From Macrococcoides bohemicum (lineage in GTDB: Bacteria > Bacillota > Bacilli > Staphylococcales > Staphylococcaceae): DNA of 64,000 nucleotides. The DNA is taken from NCBI RefSeq assembly GCF_042658685.1, contig NZ_JBHSQY010000012.1. One strand, given 5' to 3'. Every line of letters begins with the position of its first letter. The stretch's first letter is position 1. Below, in pieces: positions 42,503-52,136 of the stretch. The position numbers and the translations under genes are program-made. The notes beneath the pieces were generated by a model, which searched no databases, was not told the origin of the DNA, and saw only the letters and a program-made list of their open reading frames with translations.

Positions 42503-43999
42503 ATGGATACGAAAGAACTATTGAAAGTGATTAAAGCGAAGAAAATATATGGTCAATTTCCTGAACAAGTTACTAATATTGTAGTAGATTCAAGACAGGC
42601 AAATGCAGATTCTGTATTCGTCGCAAGTCATGGATATACCGTTGATAGTCATAAATTCATTCCGAATGTTATAGCACAAGGTTGTAGAATGATTGTTGTT
42701 GATCATTTCATTGATGGATTACCTCAGGATGTAGGTCAAGTTGTTGTTAAAGACACACTTAAAGTCGCAAATATTTTCGGTCAATTTCTCATGGATTTCC
42801 CTAGCCAGAAATTAACGACATATGGTGTGACGGGAACTAATGGTAAGACAAGTGTTGCCACGATGATTCATCATATCCATAGAGCATTACATATTAATTC
42901 AGCTTATTTGGGAACAAATGGATTTCAGTATAATGAAGAGGTCGCTAAAGGTTCGAACTCCACACCAGAAACAATCACATTAAATCAACATATTAAGGAC
43001 GCACAAAAAAAAGGTGCTAAGGCAATGTCAATGGAGATGAGTAGTCATGGTCTGGCACTTGGCAGAACGAACGGTGTTGATATTGATGCAGCAATATTTA
43101 CCAATCTGACACAAGATCATTTAGATTTTCATCAGACGATGCAACGATATGGATTCCATAAATCGTTGCTGTTTGCTCAACTTGGTAATGATTACACTCA
43201 ACCTAAATATGCCATTATCAATGGCGATGATGATTATTTATCCGAACTTATCATTGCTTCTCCTAGAGAGGTAATCACATATGGTATTGAAAATGACTGT
43301 GATTTTAAAGCAGAGCATATACATGAAAGTTTAGAGGGCATTCAGTTTGATTTACAGACACCAGATGGCACCACAATGATTCGTTGCCCTTATATTGGTC
43401 GATTTAATGTGTATAATATGCTTGCGGCACTATGTGCGATGTGGACACAAGGGCATGATATTGAGACACTAGCACAGGCTACTGAACGTTTAAACCCAGT
43501 AGAAGGTCGCTTGGAAGTTTTAGACAGAAATTTACCGGTTGATCTTATTATAGATTATGCACATACACCTGACGGTATGAATAAGTTAATTGATGCTGTT
43601 GAACCATTTAAGAAAAGAAAGCTTATTTTTCTAGTAGGTATGGCAGGTGAAAGAGATTTAACAAAGACGCCTGAAATGGGTGCGATTGCTTGTCGTGCTG
43701 ATTATGTGATATTCACTCCGGACAATCCGGCAAATGATGATCCTAAAAAGTTAACAGATGCATTAGAGAAAGGTGTTACGCATGATCAATATGTTTCTTT
43801 TTTAGATCGTGCTGAAGGCATACGTCATGCAATTGAAGTGAGCGAACCAGGTGATATGATAGTACTTGCATCTAAAGGTCGTGAACCTTATCAGATAATG
43901 CCAGGTTATAAAAAAGTACCACATAGAGATGATTTAATTGGTCTTGAAGCAGCATATGAAAAATATGGGAGAGAAAAGAATGAAAATAAGAACGAATAA
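42503..43999 (+). CDS. murE: UDP-MurNAc-L-Ala-D-Glu:L-lysine ligase
   Basis: Mur ligase that adds the third residue of the peptidoglycan stem peptide in the cytoplasm. The 498-aa protein has the ATP-binding TGTNGKTSVATMIHH (about 113), a metal/ATP-binding HLDFHQTM region and the C-terminal LIIDYAHTPDGM. The amino-acid-specificity loop reads FTPDNPANDDPK; DNPAN is the L-lysine form seen in S. aureus, whereas DAP enzymes have DNPR. AAAGGAGG precedes the ATG. The next gene starts within its last 20 bp. Confidence 0.95.
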   Translation: MDTKELLKVIKAKKIYGQFPEQVTNIVVDSRQANADSVFVASHGYTVDSHKFIPNVIAQGCRMIVVDHFIDGLPQDVGQVVVKDTLKVANIFGQFLMDFPSQKLTTYGVTGTNGKTSVATMIHHIHRALHINSAYLGTNGFQYNEEVAKGSNSTPETITLNQHIKDAQKKGAKAMSMEMSSHGLALGRTNGVDIDAAIFTNLTQDHLDFHQTMQRYGFHKSLLFAQLGNDYTQPKYAIINGDDDYLSELIIASPREVITYGIENDCDFKAEHIHESLEGIQFDLQTPDGTTMIRCPYIGRFNVYNMLAALCAMWTQGHDIETLAQATERLNPVEGRLEVLDRNLPVDLIIDYAHTPDGMNKLIDAVEPFKKRKLIFLVGMAGERDLTKTPEMGAIACRADYVIFTPDNPANDDPKKLTDALEKGVTHDQYVSFLDRAEGIRHAIEVSEPGDMIVLASKGREPYQIMPGYKKVPHRDDLIGLEAAYEKYGREKNENKNE

Positions 44000-44219
44000 T
44001 GGTGAGTCATTACAATGCAAAGTATATATCCATGAGAATAAAAAGGAAGAGACAATTCTTGTAAGTGTACCGGATATATTCTTTTCTATTCAATTTGATT
44101 ATGATATCTATGGTGATGCATTAGTGGACCATCTGTATCACCATTTATTTAATATATTAGACGAAAAAGAAGCAAATCAACTGGCTTTATCTATCGCCCA
44201 GTGGACAAGCGAAGTATAA
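43980..44219 (+). CDS. YueH-like small protein
   Basis: A 79-aa acidic protein (MKIRTNNGESLQCKVYIHEN...). I place it in the YueH family mainly from its position between murE and prfC in staphylococci. It overlaps the 3' end of murE by 20 bp, and GGGAGAGAAA precedes the ATG. No catalytic motif or membrane helix is present, and the function is unknown. The start within murE is supported by the ribosome site; no later ATG is available. Confidence 0.65.
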   Translation: MKIRTNNGESLQCKVYIHENKKEETILVSVPDIFFSIQFDYDIYGDALVDHLYHHLFNILDEKEANQLALSIAQWTSEV

Positions 44220-44230
44220 GGAGTGCAAAT

Positions 44231-45793
44231 ATGACATTAAAACAAGAAGTAGAAATAAGAAAGACATTTGCTATCATCTCTCACCCGGATGCTGGTAAAA
44301 CAACTTTGACAGAGAAGTTGTTATTATTCGGTGGTGCGATTCGTGAAGCGGGTACAGTTAAAGGTAAAAAGACAGGTAAGTTTGCAACGAGTGATTGGAT
44401 GGATGTTGAAAAAGAACGTGGTATTTCTGTAACAAGTTCTGTTATGCAATTTGATTATGATAACTTTAAAATCAATATTTTAGATACGCCAGGACATGAA
44501 GATTTCTCAGAAGATACTTATCGTACGTTAATGGCAGTGGATAGCGCAGTCATGGTAATAGACGTTGCTAAAGGGATTGAACCTCAAACATTAAAGTTAT
44601 TCAAAGTTTGTAAGATGCGTGGTATTCCAATTTTTACATTCATCAATAAACTTGATCGTGTTGGTAAAGAGCCCTTTGAATTATTAGAAGAAATTGAAAA
44701 GACTTTAGAAATTGAAACATATCCTATGAACTGGCCGATTGGAATGGGTCAATCATTCTTCGGTATCATTGACCGAAAAGAGAAAACGATCGAACCTTTC
44801 CGTGATGAACAGAATATTTTACATTTAAATGAAGATTACGAACTTATTGAAGAACATGCCATTTCAAATGATTCTGCTTTCGAACAAGCAGTTGAAGAAC
44901 TGATGTTAGTTGACGGTGCAGGGGAAACTTTCGATAACGAAAAATTATTAACAGGTGATTTAACACCCGTGTTCTTTGGTTCGGCATTAGCAAACTTTGG
45001 TGTACAAAACTTCTTAAATGCCTATGTAGATCATGCACCGATGCCAAGTGGACGAAAAACTGAAGAAGGAGAAGTTGTTTCTCCATTTGAAGAAGCCTTT
45101 TCTGGATTTATCTTTAAAATTCAAGCAAATATGAATCCTTTACATCGAGATAGAATTGCATTTATGCGTGTCGTGAGTGGTGCTTTTGAACGTGGTATGG
45201 ATGTGAAACTTACACGTACAGATAAAAAGATGAAAATATCTCGTTCTACATCATTTATGGCTGACGATACTAAAACGGTGAATCATGCTGTTAGTGGTGA
45301 TATTATCGGGTTATATGATTCAGGAAATTTCCAGATTGGAGATACAGTCGTTGGTGGTAATCAGAAATTTAAATTTGAAAAGTTACCTCAGTTTACACCT
45401 GAAATCTTTATGAAAGTAAGCCCTAAAAACGTGTTAAAACAAAAACATTTTCATAAAGGAATAGAGCAGCTTGTACAAGAAGGTGCGATTCAACTATACA
45501 GAACACTGCATACGAATCAAATTATACTTGGAGCAGTTGGACAACTTCAGTTTGAGGTGTTCGAGCACCGCATGAAAAATGAATATAATGTTGATGTCAT
45601 TATGGAACCAGTAGGACGTAAAATAGCACGCTGGATTGAAAATGAAGAAGATATTAAAGACATTATGAACGGAAGTCGTTCAATATTAGTAGATGATCGA
45701 TATGGGAATAAAGTATTTTTATTTGAAAATGAATTTGCTACACGCTGGTTCCTGGATAAGTTTCCAGAGATTAAGTTATACAGTTTGTTATAA
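44231..45793 (+). CDS. prfC: Peptide chain release factor 3
   Basis: Translational GTPase that recycles RF1/RF2 from the ribosome after termination. The 520-aa protein has the G1 loop SHPDAGKTTLTEKLL, switch II DTPGHEDFSEDTYR and G4 FINKLDR. The ERGISVTSSV effector segment is typical of RF3 as distinct from EF-G, as is the length. AAGGAGTG precedes the ATG at 44231. It lies 11 bp after the YueH-like gene and is probably in the murE operon. Confidence 0.95.
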   Translation: MTLKQEVEIRKTFAIISHPDAGKTTLTEKLLLFGGAIREAGTVKGKKTGKFATSDWMDVEKERGISVTSSVMQFDYDNFKINILDTPGHEDFSEDTYRTLMAVDSAVMVIDVAKGIEPQTLKLFKVCKMRGIPIFTFINKLDRVGKEPFELLEEIEKTLEIETYPMNWPIGMGQSFFGIIDRKEKTIEPFRDEQNILHLNEDYELIEEHAISNDSAFEQAVEELMLVDGAGETFDNEKLLTGDLTPVFFGSALANFGVQNFLNAYVDHAPMPSGRKTEEGEVVSPFEEAFSGFIFKIQANMNPLHRDRIAFMRVVSGAFERGMDVKLTRTDKKMKISRSTSFMADDTKTVNHAVSGDIIGLYDSGNFQIGDTVVGGNQKFKFEKLPQFTPEIFMKVSPKNVLKQKHFHKGIEQLVQEGAIQLYRTLHTNQIILGAVGQLQFEVFEHRMKNEYNVDVIMEPVGRKIARWIENEEDIKDIMNGSRSILVDDRYGNKVFLFENEFATRWFLDKFPEIKLYSLL

Positions 45794-45871
45794 GCAGATT
45801 TACAATATAAAATCAATTAAAGGCGTATAATACAGTCATTAACATTTATATAAATGATACGGAGTGAGAAG

Positions 45872-46645
45872 ATGGATATGTCAATATTAATAACGTACGC
45901 GTGGGTTGTAATAGTTCTTGTCGTTTTAGAAGGATTACTTGCAGCTGATAATGCTATCGTTATGGCAGTAATGGTGAAACATTTACCTGAAGATGAAAGA
46001 AAGAAAGCGTTATTTTATGGATTACTCGGAGCATTTGTATTTAGATTTGCATCATTATTTGCCATTGCTTATCTTGCTAAGTTTTGGCAAATACAAGCAT
46101 TAGGTGCTGCATACTTACTATTTATGTCGATAAAAAATTTATACGAATATTTTAAGACAGGTGATGCTACAAGTGAAGCTGAAGAAGCAGAACTAGAAAA
46201 ATATAGTAAAAAGGGCAGTGGCTTCTGGATGACAGTTGCGAAAGTAGAGTTTGCAGACATTGCATTTGCAATCGATTCTATGCTCGCAGCTATTGCAATT
46301 GCTTTAACATTACCAGAAGTTGGACCACAATTTGGTGGGATGAATTTAGGACAATTTTTAGTGATGTTCACCGGTGGTATGCTAGGTGTTATTATCATGA
46401 GATTTGCAGCAACCTGGTTTGTGAAACTACTGCATGATAATCCTTCATTAGAAGCAGCAGCATTTGCGATCGTCGGTTGGGTTGGCGTGAAGTTAGTCGT
46501 GATGGTACTTGCCCATGAATCAATTCATATATTACCTCACGAATTTCCACACAGTATGCCATGGCAAATAACTTTCTGGGGCGTACTATTATTGATATTA
46601 GCAATAGGCTGGTTTAGCGGTAAGAAAAAACAATCAAATGCATAA
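45872..46645 (+). CDS. TerC family membrane protein
   Basis: A 257-aa protein of the TerC/Alx family with seven predicted helices. The metal-site residues lie in LEGLLAADNAIVMAVM (N-terminal half) and VEFADIAFAIDSMLA (second half). Bacillus relatives (MeeF/MeeY) export Mn2+ to metallate secreted enzymes, which could matter for LTA synthesis, but that is by analogy. GGAGTGAG precedes the ATG at 45872. The leader is only about 80 bp, too short for a yybP-ykoY Mn riboswitch, and none is visible. Confidence 0.85.
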   Translation: MDMSILITYAWVVIVLVVLEGLLAADNAIVMAVMVKHLPEDERKKALFYGLLGAFVFRFASLFAIAYLAKFWQIQALGAAYLLFMSIKNLYEYFKTGDATSEAEEAELEKYSKKGSGFWMTVAKVEFADIAFAIDSMLAAIAIALTLPEVGPQFGGMNLGQFLVMFTGGMLGVIIMRFAATWFVKLLHDNPSLEAAAFAIVGWVGVKLVVMVLAHESIHILPHEFPHSMPWQITFWGVLLLILAIGWFSGKKKQSNA

Positions 46646-46666
46646 AAAAACTTGATATATCATATA

Positions 46667-46710
46667 AAACTTAGTGTAACTATATTATAATAGACACACT
46701 AAGTTTTTTT
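46667..46710 (+). terminator. Terminator after TerC gene
   Basis: acttagtgt/acactaagt stem with a 17-nt loop and seven T, just before the ribosome site of the next gene. Confidence 0.7.
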
Positions 46711-46722
46711 ATGGAGGAAATC

Positions 46723-48252
46723 ATGCAGCATAAACATAAAATTGTCATTAAAAAGAAAAATTACAGTAGACCTAAACGATTGTTCTTTAATGGTCAGAAA
46801 GTCAGAATGATTTATCCGTATTTACATAAAAAAGATAATATAATAGAAACGATAACTCCCAAAGAAGACGTAGAAATAGTGGATGATACAATAATAAATA
46901 ATGACAAAGATAATCACACTATTAATGTAAATAAAGATGTAAATATTAACAGTGACTCAATTGATACAGAAGAAACTACTAATATGAAAAAGACTGTAGA
47001 AGTAACAAAGCCTATTGAGAATGAAGAAAGTGCTAAAGGTAATCATTTACTCAAACAAGAAAATATTATAAATAATACTTCTGAGGAGAAAGAATTAGTA
47101 GAAGCATCTTTCAGTAGAAATGAAATAAATGATGATAATAAAAATAGAAAAGAAAATCGTTCTTTTGGTTCACAACTGCCAAAAATTTTGATGGGTACAC
47201 TTGCTGGTATATTGATCGGTATATTACTCATGAGCTTGTTTAATTCGAAGCCACAAGAAATCACTAAACAACCTGAAGTTAAAACTTCTACTGAACAAGC
47301 AATTAAAAAAAATATAAAAAATGTGGTGAGTATTACAAATCTAAAAAAAGCTACTGATAGTGAGACGATAGATCCTGAGAGTGCAGTGAAAGCGCCTGAA
47401 GAGGTGGGTATTGGTACAGGTATTATCTATAAAACAGAAAAGAATTTAGCATATATACTAACAAACTATCATGTTGTAGGTAAAGCCAATGAGATTGAAG
47501 TGACTTATGAAGGAAAGAAAGAAAAAGCAAAGATGATAGGCTACGATGTCTGGACTGATATGGCTATACTTACAATTCCAAAAGGTAATATAAACTCAGT
47601 TATAGAGATGACAAATAGTAATCATTTAGAACCTGGTCAAGAAGTTATTGCACTAGGTAGTCCTTTAGGACAAATGTTTGCAGGAAGTGCATCTTCTGGA
47701 ATTATATCTGGTTTATCACGTAATGTACCGGTAGACATTGATGGTGATGAGATTTATGATTGGGAAATGAATGTATTACAAACTGATGCTGCAATTAATC
47801 CAGGAAATTCTGGGGGTCCTTTATTAAATAAAGAAGGAAAGATGATTGGTCTGAATTCAATGAAGATTTCTATGGACGGCGTAGAAGGTATCGCATTTAG
47901 TATCCCTACCAACGAAGTAAAAAAAGTATTAAAGGAACTTGAACAAAAGGGTAGTATAAATCGCCCAAAAATGGGTATCATGATTAAAGATGTGGGTACG
48001 TATAGTAACCCAAATGATCCTAACTCTCCAACTAATCAAACTGGCGTAGAAATTATCGAGATAGAACCAAACTCTTTAGCAGAGAAAAGTGGACTAATGC
48101 TAGGTGATATCATTAAAGTAATAGATAGCAAAGAAATTAAATCTAAAATCCATTTTAGAAAAATCCTATTTAATGAAAAGAAAATTGGCGATACAATTAC
48201 TATGACAATTATTCGCAATGGTGCTGAAAAAAATATTAAAGTTAAGTTATAA
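46723..48252 (+). CDS. htrA: HtrA-like membrane serine protease
   Basis: Membrane-anchored DegP/HtrA quality-control protease, 509 aa. A long charged N-terminal region (about 1-150, rich in Asn, Asp, Glu and Lys) lies in the cytoplasm, followed by one helix (about 155-173). The trypsin-like domain has catalytic His250 (TNYHVVG), Asp279 (WTDMAIL) and Ser363 (NPGNSGGP). One PDZ domain is at the C-terminus (about 415-505). All three catalytic residues are present. ATGGAGGAAA precedes the ATG. The first TM-distal 150 residues are much longer than in Bacillus HtrA. The neighbour relation prfC-terC-htrA-ktr is staphylococcal. Confidence 0.88.
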   Translation: MQHKHKIVIKKKNYSRPKRLFFNGQKVRMIYPYLHKKDNIIETITPKEDVEIVDDTIINNDKDNHTINVNKDVNINSDSIDTEETTNMKKTVEVTKPIENEESAKGNHLLKQENIINNTSEEKELVEASFSRNEINDDNKNRKENRSFGSQLPKILMGTLAGILIGILLMSLFNSKPQEITKQPEVKTSTEQAIKKNIKNVVSITNLKKATDSETIDPESAVKAPEEVGIGTGIIYKTEKNLAYILTNYHVVGKANEIEVTYEGKKEKAKMIGYDVWTDMAILTIPKGNINSVIEMTNSNHLEPGQEVIALGSPLGQMFAGSASSGIISGLSRNVPVDIDGDEIYDWEMNVLQTDAAINPGNSGGPLLNKEGKMIGLNSMKISMDGVEGIAFSIPTNEVKKVLKELEQKGSINRPKMGIMIKDVGTYSNPNDPNSPTNQTGVEIIEIEPNSLAEKSGLMLGDIIKVIDSKEIKSKIHFRKILFNEKKIGDTITMTIIRNGAEKNIKVKL

Positions 48253-48284
48253 CATTTACATTGATTTAAGAAAGAAGTGAAATA

Positions 48285-49628
48285 ATGAACAAGTTATTCC
48301 AAAAATTAACACCACAACAAGGTATTGTGCTCTATTACCTTGTAGCAATATTCATTTCTTTCTTATTGCTCCGTATGCCACATGTACATAAACCAGACGT
48401 TGATATTAGTTACATTGATTCATTATTTGTTGCAGTGTCTGGTGTCAGTGTAACAGGATTGTCACCGGTGTCTATTGCAGAAACTTATTCCACTTTTGGT
48501 CAGTGTGTCATCCTTATCATCCTTAATCTTGGTGGTATTGGTGTTATGGCGATGGGTACATTGTTATGGGTTATTATTGGTAAGAAGATTGGGATGCGTG
48601 AAAGACAACTTATAATGGTTGACCATAATCAAAATAAGATGTCTGGCGTTGTAACAATGATTCTTGAAATTGTGAAGGCGATGTTGTTTATTGAAATACT
48701 GGGTGCCTTATTTTTAGCATTTTATTTCTATAAAGATATGGATTCAATAAAAGATGCATTATTCCACGGATTATTCGCATCGATTTCCGCAACCACAAAT
48801 GGTGGTTTAGATATAACAGGTGATTCACTTAATAGTTACGCTGACGATTATTTTGTACAAACAATTACGATGTTTTTGATTGTATTAGGTGCAATTGGAT
48901 TTCCCGTCATTATTGAAATAAAAACTTATTTAACAAACAAAATTCCAAATTTCAGGTTCAGTTTATTCGCAAAACTGACGATCAGTACATATTTTTTATT
49001 GTTTATTGTTGGTACAGTTGTTATCTACTTATTTGAGTTTAATAACGCTTTTAAAAATATTTCATGGCATAAAGGTCTTTTTTATGCGTTATTTCAATCT
49101 TCAACAACCAGAAGTGCGGGACTTACGACGATAGATTTAAATCAATTAACAGAGGCCACACGTTTTTTTATGGGGGGACTCATGTTTATCGGTTCTAGTC
49201 CAAGTTCAGTTGGTGGAGGTATCAGAACAACTACATTTGCTATATTAATTCTGTTTTTGATGAATTATAGTAATGGTAGAACAAACATTAAAGTATTCAA
49301 TAAAGAAATTGATCCTATTGATATTCAAAGAACATTTGCGGTAATGGTTCTTGCTACTATTATCTGTTTTACAGGTTTATTATTTATTCTATTTTTTGAA
49401 AATGATAAATTTGATTTACTGTCGATTTTCTTCGAAGTGATGAGCGCCTTTGGAACTTGTGGTTTATCACTTGGTATAACTGGAGATTTAACAAGTGGCA
49501 GTAAAATGGTCATTATGGCATTGATGTTTATAGGTCGTGTTGGTTTAATCTCATTTATTATAATGCTTGGTGGTAAAGCAGAACCTGATAAATTTAGATA
49601 TCCGAAAGAAAGAATTATGATAGGCTAA
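48285..49628 (+). CDS. Ktr potassium uptake channel subunit (KtrB/KtrD, TrkH family)
   Basis: A 447-aa K+-translocating membrane subunit of the Ktr/Trk/HKT family. It has four M1-P-M2 repeats with filter-like loops (VSVTGLSPV, SATTNGGLDI, TTRSAGLTTID, SAFGTCGLSLG); each glycine is conserved. It would need a cytosolic KtrA/C partner, not present in this window. Whether it corresponds to KtrB or KtrD cannot be told. AGAAGTGA precedes the ATG, 32 bp after htrA. Confidence 0.88.
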   Translation: MNKLFQKLTPQQGIVLYYLVAIFISFLLLRMPHVHKPDVDISYIDSLFVAVSGVSVTGLSPVSIAETYSTFGQCVILIILNLGGIGVMAMGTLLWVIIGKKIGMRERQLIMVDHNQNKMSGVVTMILEIVKAMLFIEILGALFLAFYFYKDMDSIKDALFHGLFASISATTNGGLDITGDSLNSYADDYFVQTITMFLIVLGAIGFPVIIEIKTYLTNKIPNFRFSLFAKLTISTYFLLFIVGTVVIYLFEFNNAFKNISWHKGLFYALFQSSTTRSAGLTTIDLNQLTEATRFFMGGLMFIGSSPSSVGGGIRTTTFAILILFLMNYSNGRTNIKVFNKEIDPIDIQRTFAVMVLATIICFTGLLFILFFENDKFDLLSIFFEVMSAFGTCGLSLGITGDLTSGSKMVIMALMFIGRVGLISFIIMLGGKAEPDKFRYPKERIMIG

Positions 49629-49654
49629 TATTATAAATAGATGATAATTTAAAA

Positions 49655-49687
49655 GAAAGACTAGCATTTATTCGCTAGTCTTTTTTT
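49655..49687. terminator. Bidirectional terminator ktr/histidine kinase
   Basis: aaagactagc/gctagtcttt hairpin with a T-run, between convergent genes; it includes the kinase stop codon. Confidence 0.8.
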
Positions 49688-51192
49688 AGTTTATTATTAT
49701 TTTGATCATATTCAGATGGAATCGATATAAGTGGTAGTTTAATAATAAATGTTGTACCAATCTCTACTTTACTGATTACTTCAATTGCACCGTTATTAGC
49801 ATCGATAATACTTTTAGAAACAGGTAATCCAAGTCCCGTACCAGTGATTTTTGTTGTGAAGAAAGGATTAAATAACTGCTTTAGCACTTCATCATCCATA
49901 CCACATCCATTATCTCGTATTGAAAGAATAGCTTGATCATGAGTGTGGTCCACCTTGATTTCAATTATGCCCTGTTTATGTTCCACCATTGCATCTTTTG
50001 CGTTTTGAATAAGATTGATGATAATTTGTTTAAATTGGTCGACAGCTACATGAACCAGCGTTTGATGATCGGTATAGCTTTTTATCGTTCGAATATTCTT
50101 CATCGATAAGTCATATTCAAGAAATGTTAGTGTTTCTCTTACAATATCTCGTAAATCTACAATTTCTACATCTAGTTTTGTAGGTTTGCCTAGTAATAAG
50201 AATTGTCCAACGATTAAATTGATACGTTCTAATTCTGTTTTTACAATTTTAAAATATTGGTTTTCATGTTTAGCATCATATTGCATTTCCAGTAAATCTA
50301 CAAAGCCTTTAATAGATGTTAAGGGATTCTTTATTTCATGCGCAGTGTTAGCAGCAAGTTGACCAATTAATTCTTTCTTTTGAGAATTAATATCTGCAAG
50401 TATTAGTTCACTTTCTTTCTGTGCTTTATAGCTATGATAGAAAAGTTGTAATGTCGCAATAAGTAATGAAAATACTAATGCTGCAAGTAGAACTTTTTCA
50501 AATACTTCACGATAAACATTCTTATTCGAATTGATTGTAAGATTCCAGTCAACTTTTAAAAATTTCTGTGATTCTTTTATATTAGTAAATACAGGGTGAT
50601 TTGACTGAAAAATGATATGATCATTAAAGTCTGTAATCGTCACAGTATTATCTTTTTGAAGAGAATCAATGACTGTACCAATTGTATTAATATCAATTTC
50701 TGCAACGACAAGATTGCTTGTTTTCTCGTCGGCAATGTTTTTCGTAATATATACGACATTTTTATTCATATTATTTTTACGAACATCACTAATTGCAACA
50801 TTATTTAAAGTTCTTTTTTCAATATGATTGAAGAATTTCATGGATTCTATTTTTTTACCGATCATTGCTTCTGAATTTGAATTGATAACAACCGCATTAT
50901 GATCCAGAACATAGATATTAATGATTCGGTGGTCACGATTTTTAAGTACTTGTATCTTTTTATCAATATTTACTTTATCTTTTTCATATATAACTGTAGT
51001 TGCAACATTTTCAACTGCAGAAGTTGTCTCACTAAAAAATGAATCAACCTGTTCAGTATGTATTCCAATAGATTTCTTTATGTTTTCACGAAGATGAACT
51101 TCTTCGTTATGCGCTAATAAATACCAGAAAAATGCTGAAAATAATAATGTAAGTATGATATTATAAATGACGTATTTTTTGATATTATTCAT
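49675..51192 (-). CDS. Orphan membrane sensor histidine kinase
   Basis: A 505-aa kinase. Two helices (about 5-23 and 230-250) bracket an extracytoplasmic sensor of roughly 200 residues that looks like a double Cache domain (IYVLDHNAVVINSNS). The kinase core has the H-box TAHEIKNPLTSIKGF, N-box LIQNAKDAM, G1 DNGCGMDD and G2 GTGLGLPVS, all intact. The core resembles the sporulation phosphorelay kinases (KinB/KinD type) of Bacillus. No response regulator gene is adjacent, and cocci of this family do not sporulate. The start is ATG 51192 behind TTGGAGAA. The ligand is unknown. Confidence 0.85.
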   Translation of the reverse strand: MNNIKKYVIYNIILTLLFSAFFWYLLAHNEEVHLRENIKKSIGIHTEQVDSFFSETTSAVENVATTVIYEKDKVNIDKKIQVLKNRDHRIINIYVLDHNAVVINSNSEAMIGKKIESMKFFNHIEKRTLNNVAISDVRKNNMNKNVVYITKNIADEKTSNLVVAEIDINTIGTVIDSLQKDNTVTITDFNDHIIFQSNHPVFTNIKESQKFLKVDWNLTINSNKNVYREVFEKVLLAALVFSLLIATLQLFYHSYKAQKESELILADINSQKKELIGQLAANTAHEIKNPLTSIKGFVDLLEMQYDAKHENQYFKIVKTELERINLIVGQFLLLGKPTKLDVEIVDLRDIVRETLTFLEYDLSMKNIRTIKSYTDHQTLVHVAVDQFKQIIINLIQNAKDAMVEHKQGIIEIKVDHTHDQAILSIRDNGCGMDDEVLKQLFNPFFTTKITGTGLGLPVSKSIIDANNGAIEVISKVEIGTTFIIKLPLISIPSEYDQNNNKLKKD

Positions 51193-51256
51193 AGATTTCT
51201 CCAATTTAAAAAGTCATATTAAAAATCATGCTATAATATCACAAAGAGGTGGAAGC

Positions 51257-52126
51257 ATGAAAAAAGGATTAATTAATATACATATTATAACAACAAATAA
51301 CATCAAAGGTGCAATGTTTCAAGAAAATAATGCATTTAATATTTATAAAGCAGCAACTTATATTAAATTAGCCAGGCAAAGTGGACAAGTTCTGTTAATT
51401 AATAATGGTCAGCTGATTACAGGTTCACCAGTGAGTGAGTATTATGCAGGTTTGAAAGAATATAAACGCATTCCATTAATATCACTTATGAATCTTTTGA
51501 AATATAATGCAACAAATATTACGATTAAAGACTTTTCTTTAGGCTTTAATTATTTTAACCGGGCACATGCGATGAGTGAATTTCCATTTTTATCATGTAA
51601 TATTTTAAATGATTCTACAAAAGAGCCGTATTTTAATACCCCTTATATCATTCATCAATATAAAGGTATTAAAATAGGCGTAATTGCTTTATCAGAAGCG
51701 GTGCAAATAGATCACGAAACAATGATTGTCTCCAATCCAAAGGAATCGATTAAGACCTGGATGAGATATATGTACGATAATGAAAGTCCGGATTATGTTA
51801 TAGCATTACATAATGGACAAATTACGGATTTAATTACAAGTGAAGAAATTTTATGTGTAGAAGGCATTCATTTATTACTGACAAATAATAAAGCTCAGGA
51901 TATTGAGCATGAATACACAGAAATCATTCACTTACCAGAAAGTTCATCGCTACTACATATAAAATTGATGTTTAAAGAACGTACAAACTCTTTTGAAACT
52001 AAAGGATGTTCTTATGAATTTATAGATGTTTCAAGATATGAAGAAGATTATTTGTTAAAGGAAACAATATATTACGAAGAAAAAGAATATTTACTTGTCA
52101 GAAAGAAAAAAATCCTTAGTGACTAA
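51257..52126 (+). CDS. Catalytically degenerate 5'-nucleotidase-fold protein
   Basis: The 289-aa protein follows the UshA/YunD metallophosphatase domain almost block by block, but the metal ligands are replaced. Where the family has TNDxHG it reads TTNNIKG (residues 13-18: Asp to Asn, His to Lys). The GD of motif II is GQ (51-52). The GNHE of motif III is TIKD (89-92). The GHxH near the end is NNKA (210-213). The scaffold segments LLINNGQLITGSPVSEYY and FPFLSCNI are kept. The C-terminal substrate domain of full nucleotidases is missing, and there is no signal peptide. AGAGGTGG precedes the ATG at 51257. It is probably a pseudoenzyme, a binding or regulatory protein. Confidence 0.7.
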   Translation: MKKGLINIHIITTNNIKGAMFQENNAFNIYKAATYIKLARQSGQVLLINNGQLITGSPVSEYYAGLKEYKRIPLISLMNLLKYNATNITIKDFSLGFNYFNRAHAMSEFPFLSCNILNDSTKEPYFNTPYIIHQYKGIKIGVIALSEAVQIDHETMIVSNPKESIKTWMRYMYDNESPDYVIALHNGQITDLITSEEILCVEGIHLLLTNNKAQDIEHEYTEIIHLPESSSLLHIKLMFKERTNSFETKGCSYEFIDVSRYEEDYLLKETIYYEEKEYLLVRKKKILSD

Positions 52127-52136
52127 GGATTTTTTA
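52108..52136. terminator. Bidirectional terminator overlapping a stop codon
   Basis: aaaaatcctta/taaggattttt stem around a 5-nt loop. The TAA stop of the plus-strand gene lies in the right arm. It also serves the convergent CPBP gene. Confidence 0.8.

Noticed and set aside
45794..45871. Possible yybP-ykoY manganese riboswitch before the TerC gene
   Set aside because: The gap is only about 80 bp and lacks the conserved loops and a terminator.
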